DNA from: Poronia punctata
Lineage: Eukaryota; Ascomycota; Sordariomycetes; Xylariales; Xylariaceae
NCBI GenBank assembly: GCA_022579005.1
Contig: MU401621.1
Span: 1 to 64,000, forward strand
Length of the DNA: 64,000 nt
Direction: 5' to 3'
In this document: in pieces, positions 56,464-64,000 of the stretch
How the letters are laid out: each line of letters begins with the position of its first letter
Numbering within the stretch: the stretch's first letter is position 1
Notes under the pieces: model-generated
What the model was told of the DNA's origin: nothing
The model's database searches: none
What the model saw: the letters and a program-made list of their open reading frames with translations, nothing else
Position numbers and translations under genes: made by a program

Positions 56464-58549
56464 ATGGCAAAAACGGGAGGTCTTGGCGGCATGTTCCGTC
56501 GCGGGGAGAAAAACGTGGAAGAGGTACCTGCCGACGCTAGTGCTCCCGGCATCAACCCAGACAACGGAGATACTATGGCGGACCTTAGCACGGCGCAGAC
56601 ATCGACATCTGCCAAGGGCCACGAGTATCCCACCGGCTTACGCCTTGCTCTGGTCATATCTTCCGTCTACGTCTCCATCTTTCTCATCTCCCTCGACCGG
56701 CTCATCGTCACTACCGCCATTCCTGCCATCACGGATGAATTCCACTCCCTTCCGGATGTTGGCTGGTATGGCTCGGCCTATTTGTTAACCTCATGCGCCT
56801 TTCAGCTGCTGTTTGGTAAGCTGTACAGCTTCTATCCCATCCGTGGCATCTTTGTTGCCTCGGTCGTACTGTTTGAGATTGGCTCTGCCGTGTGTGGTGC
56901 TGCGCCCAACTCGATCGCCCTCATATTCGGTCGAGCCATACAGGGGGTCGGGTCCGCAGGCGTCTTCTCCGGCGTCATCGTCATCATCGTCTACGCCGTC
57001 CCATTACACAAACGGCCTTTATACCAGGGCATGGTCGGTGCCGTCTTTGGCATTTCCTCCATCCTCGGGCCTCTTGTTGGTGGTGCTTTCACGTCCAACG
57101 TCACCTGGCGCTGGTGTTTCTATATCAACCTTCCTTTTGGAGCCGTCGCGTTGGCTATCATCATTCTCCTCCTCCGCATACCCGACCGCGAAGAGACCAA
57201 GATATCCAACAAGGCCAAACTTTCTCAGCTGGACGCTTTTGGTACAGGGGCACTTGTTCCCGCTGTTGTCTCTCTCCTCTTGGCTCTTCAATGGGGTGGT
57301 CTAATGTACCCTGTAAGTCATGCTTCTCCCCCCCCCCCTTTACGACAACTCATCTGACTAATTGAACCCGGGAACAGTGGAACGATCGACGCGTCATAGC
57401 CTTGCTCACTCTCGGCATCTTCCTATTCATTGTTTTCGTTTTAGTCCAGATTTTCATGCCTAAAACGGCTACTATCCCACCGCGTATCTTCATGCAACGG
57501 TCCATTCTGGCGGGCTTCTCGACGACCACGGTCCTCGGGTCCCAGATGATGATTTTCGGTAAGATTTTGTTTCCCGTAACTTCTCCCCTGACGCTTGGTG
57601 CTAACTGCATGTGCCCCCAGTCTATTTCTTACCCATCTGGTTTCAAGCCATCCAAGGGGTCTCTGCTGTGGATTCGGGCATTCGACTGCTTCCTCTCACA
57701 CTCTCCCTCGTTGTCGCATCCATCTCAAACGGCATTTTTGTATCCAAGATTGGATATTATACCCCGTCGTACGTATTCCTGTATTTTTGTGATAAACCCC
57801 AAATCATTGTAGCTAACCGTTTTGGCGTAGGATGATCGTGGGAACAGCTCTCGCCAGCATCGGCGCTGGTCTACTTACCACGCTACAGACCGATACGTCG
57901 GCGGGTAAATGGATTGGTTACCAGATTCTCTATGGAGTAGGTCTTGATTATCCTCGTGTCTGTCTTTTGCTCTACTGACTGAGGCATTGTGCAGTTTGGT
58001 CAGGGACTCTGCTTTCAAGCGCCGAACTTGGCTGCTCAGACCGTTTTGCCCAAAAAGGACGTCAGCATAGGAGCCTCATTGATGTTCTTTAGTCAAATTC
58101 TCGGTGGCGCCATCTTCATTGCCGTCGGCCAAAATGTCCTGAACAACCAACTCATTCAAAGGCTTACCGGCTTGCCTGGGTTCACGCCCAAGCTGATCGA
58201 GACGGGTGGTGCAACGGAGCTTATCAGTTCCTTCTCCCCCGAAGATCGCCATGCTGCCTTGGTAGCATACAACGAGTCGCTCCGAGTGGTCTTCCGAGTC
58301 GGTCTCATTCTAGCCACCCTCTCTGTCCTTGGCGCTCTCGGTATGGAGTGGCGCAGTGTGAAGGAGGGACAACCCGGCGCCAAGGCTGGTAATGATGTCG
58401 AGAAAGCCGAAGGAGAAAGTTCCGTTCCTAGAAAGTCGGAAGATGTGACAACAGCTGGATCCGAAGACAAGACCGAGGATGAGGAGAAGTCGCATTTGGA
58501 TCGTCACGACGGCTCACATGCGGCCAGTAGGCCATCACACGAAAAGTAA
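56464..58549 (+). CDS. MFS drug/H+ antiporter (14-helix type)
   Basis: Five exons: 56464-57312, 57378-57558, 57621-57768, 57831-57936, 57995-58549, giving 612 aa. After an 55-residue cytosolic tail, 13-14 membrane segments follow. Motif D1-like [14 protein letters not shown] is in helix 1. Motif A-like [11 protein letters not shown] follows helix 2. Helix 5 carries antiporter motif C ([12 protein letters not shown]), after [11 protein letters not shown]. The C-terminal tail is acidic and Lys-rich. These features place it with fungal multidrug and toxin efflux pumps of the plasma membrane. The substrate cannot be read from sequence. No biosynthetic genes lie next to it; the nearest gene upstream is a Zn2Cys6 regulator, which suggests but does not prove joint regulation. 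Intron 1 contains a run of about twelve C. Confidence 0.92.
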
Positions 58550-59638
58550 ATTTGCTTTTTAAAAAGTCACCAAGTTCTTTTTGGAGGACATGCGTGCGCA
58601 TCGGTCAGGCGTTGGGGTGTGATTAGAATTCGAGTATACCCCCACTATACATCAGGCGTTATGAGATTCGGGACAGAGACAGACTCCCCTCTGACAGGTA
58701 GCAAGCAAGAGGGTGGCAAAAACACATATCGGCCACACAAAATATATACATTGTAGCGGCATGAAAAGAAACCTTTAATTCAATAGAAGTGTGCAAAAGA
58801 AACAAAAGTACTTATTAATGAAAACATTCCCTTGTCTTTTTTCCTTGATGACATGATGAATAGCATATGAACACCTGAAACTCAACTTATGACAGGATAG
58901 ATACCTATATATCTTGAATGACTTTTGAGAAACTACACCAGTTGCATAAATCTGCGTCCAAGTCGATCCCGTCCGGACTACCTAGGATCAATCATCATAG
59001 CACGGGGCATTTGCCGTATTCCACCTTAGCGCAAGCAAGCCAACGAGTCATGTCATGTCATGTCCATGTCCATCCACGGCACTTCCCGCGATGTGCATTG
59101 CGTTGTCCAGACATCCATCTAGGTAGACTAATTACCTACCTTACTTACCTATTCCACTTGTCTGTCGAACTAAAAAGTTAACCTAGGCTATTATCTATCT
59201 ATCTATTTATCCAACTAAAAATATTTTGACTAGAGTACCGTATGTATGTAAGCAGATCCGCTCCTCAATGACAACGACATGATGATATTCTCTTTCCCCC
59301 TTTTCTTTTTTCCTAGGTACCTACCTACCTGACCTACCTACTTACCTAACTTAACAACTACACGTTAATTATTACAAGCTTGCTTTTTTTCATCGTCCCG
59401 TTTTATTAATTACGTGTGAAAGAGAGTGAACTACCTACCTATACTAGTACTCACCTCTACACTTTATCCTAGCCCGTTTCCAAGAACAAGACCAATAAAA
59501 AATTCCGAGAGAGAAAAAAAAAAGTTATACCGCAACGTCCTACTCTTACCCTACCCTACCCTACCTACCCAACCCACGATATCATCATCACCTACCACTA
59601 CCTACTATCCAGGTCGAAAAAAAAAAAGAGAGGAAAAT
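58550..59638. other. Gene-free interval with ACCT microsatellites
   Basis: This stretch holds the MFS 3' end and the leader of the small gene at 59639. Between 59110 and 59640 it is filled with TACCTACC, CTATCTAT and ACCTTACTT tracts on the plus strand, ending in poly-A runs just before the ATG. No other gene was seen. Confidence 0.45.
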
Positions 59639-59860
59639 ATGGCGGAATACGAAGAAACAGCAGTCCATAAGGACAGCGACTGGCTAGCCATGTACATCGT
59701 CATAGGCGTAATTCCTCTCGTCTTTTTCTGTTCGGCCTTGTACTCTGCTTGGCGTGATCGGATCAGGAGGAGAAGGATGGAGGATAGTCTTCTCGGTACA
59801 GGTACAGGTACGGGTGCGGGTATGGATATCGATATGGAGATTATAGCGACAAAGGATTAA
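59639..59860 (+). CDS. Small single-pass membrane protein, 73 aa (tentative)
   Basis: The open frame starts MAEYEETAVHKDSDWLAMY and has one clear membrane helix (IVIGVIPLVFFCSALYSAW, about residues 20-38). A basic stop-transfer cluster (RDRIRRRR) and a short tail with a GTGTGTG repeat follow. The frame is open upstream to 59426, but ATG at 59639 follows a purine-rich leader and fits the topology. The family is not recognised. The helix and positive-inside cluster make it more than a chance frame, but expression is unproven. Confidence 0.5.
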   Translation: MAEYEETAVHKDSDWLAMYIVIGVIPLVFFCSALYSAWRDRIRRRRMEDSLLGTGTGTGAGMDIDMEIIATKD

Positions 59861-60733
59861 TTAGGTTCGCGATCGGGAAAAGGGAATATAAAAAACAACA
59901 TGGCTAAGCCGTGAAGGGACGCGACGCCCATATTATATACACCGGCATCATTACCCTGGCTAAACTCAGTGCAGTTTACCTAGCTGAGTTTGTATCTACT
60001 TGATGCCGAGACACGTTCTGTCCTGGTCCCTTGGGCCAAGGGGGGAAGTCATACGGCTACTACCAATGTTCAACGTCAACATCAAATCACATCACTCGGT
60101 TCAAGAAAATCGGCATATATTCTTCGGAAGGGCAAGCTAGTCGATTCATGAGGTGTAGGACTCAAAAGGAAAACGCGGCGCCCAAGCCTGCGCTGCGTTT
60201 CAGGCAAATCGATCATCCAGATAACTTTTGGAGAACCAAACGCTTTCAACGTCCACAATAACTCCATATGCTTTCCTTCAACTATCGGAACCCAAAGCAT
60301 CCCATCGACGCCCGCGAAACGTGGCAAGCCAACCTTCTTTTCTTTTCCATTCCAGATAATTCGAAAAGTATTTGCCCTTAAACTCAACCGAAAGGTCCAA
60401 CACACCCGCGACGCCGAGTTTTTCGCGATTCGATACAAAGCAAATATATACATCAAAATAATCGTTTAAAAAAGTGGAACGACGCAGGTTTCAGGTAGCT
60501 GATATCGTCGACAGAATCGAAGTCGAAGCCGGCCGAAATGTAGAGGCGTTTTTCTCGCTTCGACAAGGTGTTTGCCGACAGAGCCCTTGTTCTTCTGGGG
60601 CCGCAACGGAGAAGTAGCGCGATAGCGGCGAATCTCGTGATAAAGGCAGCCCAGTGTGGCAATGACACATTCGTGTGTGTTCTGAGAAAAATAATAGAGC
60701 GATAGTAGGGCGATAGTGCAACGTCGGGGTCGT
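59861..60733. other. Gene-free convergent interval
   Basis: This lies between the 3' ends of the two small membrane-protein genes. The open frames of 76-124 codons on both strands overlap each other and have no motif. No RNA gene was recognised. Confidence 0.4.
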
Positions 60734-61219
60734 TCATTGGCCGTCTTTAGGATGCCAGATGGTCGCGCCCAGAGGTTTGCTGATGCCGAAGCCCACACCA
60801 ATAGCGACGCCGATGATAAAGAGTATGATGGCAATCTTGATCATGATTTGTGTTCGTTTGCTGAGTCCGGCCATGCATTGGCAGTTTCTGTTCTGTCGTT
60901 TGGCGGCCTTCGCCTTCTCCTTCCAGTGTGCCTGGCGTGGCCATATGCTGGTATCCAATTCGTTTCCACAAGAAGCCCGGTGCCAGTGATCTGAACAACG
61001 GGCAGGCTTCATAGCCTCAAGGTCAATATCGGACGCACTGAATGTGTGTGCCGTAGTCGGTGTCGTCGGCAATGAACCTCGCCGGCTGTCAAATCCTCCA
61101 TCCGATGACCTCCGGTGTGAAGAGTGGATGCTGGTATCTTTGGTCATAACCACCGTCAATCGAGGCGTCTTTGAGGTTATTTCACCTCGACCCGAATCTT
61201 CCATTGTTTGATTGTTCAT
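60734..61219 (-). CDS. Small single-pass membrane protein, 161 aa
   Basis: This is one exon, from ATG at 61219. Residues 1-70 are hydrophilic and rich in Ser/Thr/Arg (HRRSSDGGFDSRRGS, then PTTPTTAHTF). A Cys/Trp-containing middle segment (CSDHWHRASCGNELD, then WPRQAHWKEKAKAAKRQ) leads to CQCMAGLSKRTQIMIKIA. One membrane helix (IAIILFIIGVAIGVGFGI) lies at about 130-147, followed by a short tail (SKPLGATIWHPKDGQ). I do not know the family. The layout resembles small fungal membrane proteins with a cytosolic regulatory tail. The two Cys pairs could bind metal or form disulphides. No signal peptide is present. Confidence 0.7.
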   Translation of the reverse strand: MNNQTMEDSGRGEITSKTPRLTVVMTKDTSIHSSHRRSSDGGFDSRRGSLPTTPTTAHTFSASDIDLEAMKPARCSDHWHRASCGNELDTSIWPRQAHWKEKAKAAKRQNRNCQCMAGLSKRTQIMIKIAIILFIIGVAIGVGFGISKPLGATIWHPKDGQ

Positions 61220-64000
61220 ATTATCGTTTGATCGCTAGCAAAGGGAGAAAGGTGGTGGCCGCAATTGAGTTGAGCTCGGATTTAGAAAGTGTGGTCGGTA
61301 TTTTGTGAATGCCCTCTTGCTTTTTGTGGTGTATTAGACTCGGAGCCGATAGAGATGGCTCGTAGGAAATGGAAGCGGGGTGCTTTTTAAACCATTGAAC
61401 AGTCAGAGACCGGACAACCAGCCCCTCCGACAACGTGGGTAAGGGAACTTGCACCGAAACGCGGCATCCGATACGGTGCAAATGTAGGCGCCTTGTAAAG
61501 TACACCAGGGAAATCGGACGAGGGGCGAATACGAAGAGTACGGGGAGGCTTAGAGACTAACGTCGCCCGACCGAGAAAAAAAAAGCGCCTCTGCAAAAAA
61601 GTAGTGTAACCTGCAAGGCTTTTGACCTTTGCTCTTTCCTTATCTAAACAGCCACCGATGAGGGTGTTGACCAGGTAGCATGAGGGCGGTTGTATAAGTA
61701 TGTAGAAGGGAAAGAACGATAGGTACACAGTTGGAAAACTGCAGGCTAGAGCTGTCGGGATACAATCAGGAAAGTACACCGGGATTGCACTGGCCCTTCT
61801 TGCCGGATTGAAGGGCAAGCGCGGCTATTCTTGTTAATCGCAGACAGTCTTTGTTCTTTTACGAGTGGCGGTTAGCTATCAAGCTTCAAGTTTGCGGCAT
61901 GTAACGGCTTGGTCAAGGATAAAGAAATGTATGGTGCAACGTCTAGCAGAAGCGGCCGAAAGTAAAAGAAAGCGTATCTGTAGTAACCGCGATGCCACCT
62001 CTCTTGTCTGGATTGTTGTCTAACAAAGGGAAGATGCACGAAGCTGAAAGAATAACATGAAGGAAGGACTTGCAAAGATTTGTCGGAAACCCAAAGTAAG
62101 GTTCAATCCAAATATTGTCTCCTGGCCATGCAAGCCACATAGGTATATGTCTCTAATATGTATGGTACCGAAAGTAAACGTACCAGCCTAAGGAGATGGC
62201 TGAGCCGTTGTATACACCCAAACTCACATACTGTAGGCATCAAGATTACATACTCGTACTATGTGGCTATCAAAACAGTGTGAGTATCTCCCAAACTTAT
62301 CATATGCTCCTGATGCTTTGCCAGGCAACACCTAGTGATAGTCACTGCCTTCTTACTGTGTAGGTACGTCCTTGTCCTTGCAGCAAGTCAGCCTTGCGCG
62401 TAAAAGCAAAGATTTTGTTAGGTACTGATCATGATTATCATATTATGTACACATATATTGCAGACTTGACTCGAATGCGTATATGGCTTGAAGAAAAACC
62501 TTATTGCCTGAAAGCATTCTATCTACGCGTTCGCGTACGTGCCCTGTCACCTGTGATGTTTTACGTGCGGAAGTATCCATACAAGATGGGCTAGCGCACA
62601 CGCTAGGTTTAGGCTTAGAAAAGTGTATACAAGTATACTGTGTATAGCATGAAACCGGTATCCTTTCCCTAACAAGTACCCACCACAGTATCTAATAATC
62701 ATAAGCCCATTGTCGGAAAAATAATTTAAATCAATCAGCTGTATTCTTTGAATACCTAGGTGGATGGTTATCTTTACCTATCTGTCACTTTATTACAGTC
62801 TTGCTAGCTTGGTCCTGCCAAGCCAACTCCCGCAAGAGATTTACTCACAAACTAAAGAGCACAGTATGGATTCAAATGTAACGAATCTAAGTATCCACTA
62901 GGAACCTACAGGCCGTTTCCCCTAGATTGGAGCAATCACAGCCCAGGAGCTGAGTGGGGTCATCCCAGAAATGGCAATGCCACTGTTGGAAGTGAGCAGC
63001 AGCAGCATATCCTATCCAATAACTGGGCACCTCGACTATCTCCCGGTCTGCCTACAAGTACACCCACCTACCCCGGACCCCCTATCTGGCCGATATCTCC
63101 TCGGGGGTTCACATGTACATGTCACATCAAACGGCGCGGCATCGCATGGCATGTATTCGAGCATGGATTCAACCCGCTTCATCTTCCGCCACATCTCAGA
63201 CCAAGTTCAACCGTATCCTATCTACGAGTAGTTCTCATACACGTACGATAGGCTTGGAACACGAATGTCTCAACCGGGTCAAACAGCAGCCACTCTATAT
63301 ATCTCTATGCCTGCATGTATGTACGAGTAGGTAGGTGTATAGATGTCGTTTTCTCCAACCCACTGTATCTTGTTGTCCAGGACAGCTGCTGCGAGGACGC
63401 GCGGCCTTGAAGGGATCAATAGACATTTGTCTACAGGTTACTCGTTTTACTTTCCTGGCGGTACGGTCTGCAGCAAGACCTGATTTTATCCAGCGCTGAC
63501 TTAGCAAGCCCGAAAGATAATATATGCGGCTGTCAGGATTGATGCTCGAATGGCTGCCTGCTTGACTCTACGTACATACCCGGCGACGCCCGTTGCCCCG
63601 GTCCGTCCCCCTTCGCTATGGCACTACGAGGGTTTTCCAAATAAACCATACCCTTGGAAACATTCTAGATTAATCCTTTCCGGTCGTGAATTGAGCTCCC
63701 TCGACATCTGGATGACTGAAAGCGCAAAATATATTCCCTTAATACTAGTGTTTGATCAACGTTACGACAATGGCGTCATCATGCGAGGTGAATCCGACCA
63801 CGGGATGCAGTGGTTTGAACCGAAAGGAACACCACCATGCTGTGGAATACGTCTCGATCTTATCGATGCGAGGGGGGCTATGCAGATGCACCACCCACAA
63901 TCATGAACACTGTTGGGGTAGAACAACGACGAGATTCTGTGTCACTTGGCAGAGCAGGCCCTGCATTTATACCCAATGGAAGAACTTTAGATCTTGATCG
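61220..64000. other. Gene-free right end
   Basis: The first few hundred bases are the promoter of the 60734-61219 gene. Beyond that no model with coding bias, domain or consistent splice pattern can be built on either strand. The longest open frames (143 codons at 61387-61818 on the minus strand, 118 codons at 63550-63906 on the plus strand) look like chance. ACGAGTA, TACATGT and TAGGTA words are frequent near 62150-62380 and 63200-63340. A gene could begin beyond the window. Confidence 0.45.

Noticed and set aside
63550..63906. 118-codon plus-strand frame near the right end
   Set aside because: No domain, no intron support and unremarkable composition; it cannot be told from chance.

Overview
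The window is chromosomal DNA of a filamentous ascomycete (Pezizomycotina, most likely Sordariomycetes). The evidence is the gene content, the short introns (about 47-170 bp) with GTNNGT donors, CTAAC/CTGAC branch points and YAG acceptors, the GPI-anchored wall proteins and Zn2Cys6 regulator typical of such fungi, and an AT-saturated block at the left edge that looks like a repeat mutated by RIP. I rebuilt gene models by hand from open frames, splice signals and known family motifs. No database search was possible, so functions rest on motif recognition.

Layout. 1-420: AT-only block. 1664-3793 (+): Nrp1-type RNA-binding protein (degenerate exonuclease fold, RRM, two RanBP2 fingers). 5540-7630 (-): unrecognised 696-aa protein. 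9019-13668 (-): Xrn1 5'-3' exoribonuclease. 14570-16187 (+): Hat2/RBBP4-type histone-binding WD40 protein. 17626-21683 (+): Neo1-type P4-ATPase. 23493-25986 (+): glycogen synthase. 27866-29885 (+): F-box/leucine-rich protein. 31254-32354 (-): CobW/ZNG1-type metallochaperone GTPase. 33169-33617 (+): small unknown. 33858-36668 (-): secreted metallophosphoesterase in ten exons. 38322-39110 (-): Ser-rich GPI-like surface protein. 40733-41194 (+): FAM32A-like splicing factor. 42272-43413 (-): mucin-like GPI protein. 43414-47014: gene-free block with tRNA-like direct repeats and a candidate MITE. 47015-49770 (+): dolichol kinase (Sec59). 51925-54719 (+): Zn2Cys6 regulator. 56464-58549 (+): MFS drug/H+ antiporter. 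59639-59860 (+) and 60734-61219 (-): small membrane proteins. 61220-64000: no gene seen.

Most genes are unlinked housekeeping functions (RNA decay, chromatin, lipid flipping, glycogen, N-glycosylation, splicing). There is no operon-like or biosynthetic cluster. The only functional grouping suggested by position is the Zn2Cys6 regulator followed on the same strand by an MFS antiporter.

Main observations: (1) the zinc-cluster motif of the regulator at 51925 is spelled correctly only if a 5-nt microexon (52168-52172) is spliced in; (2) a 326-bp element with perfect 31-bp terminal inverted repeats (46382-46707) looks like an undescribed TA-type MITE; (3) two perfect 88-bp repeats carrying a Pol III box-B motif suggest a tRNA-derived SINE; (4) Xrn1 has a start exon of only five nucleotides. 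I did not find a convincing wholly new multi-gene system.
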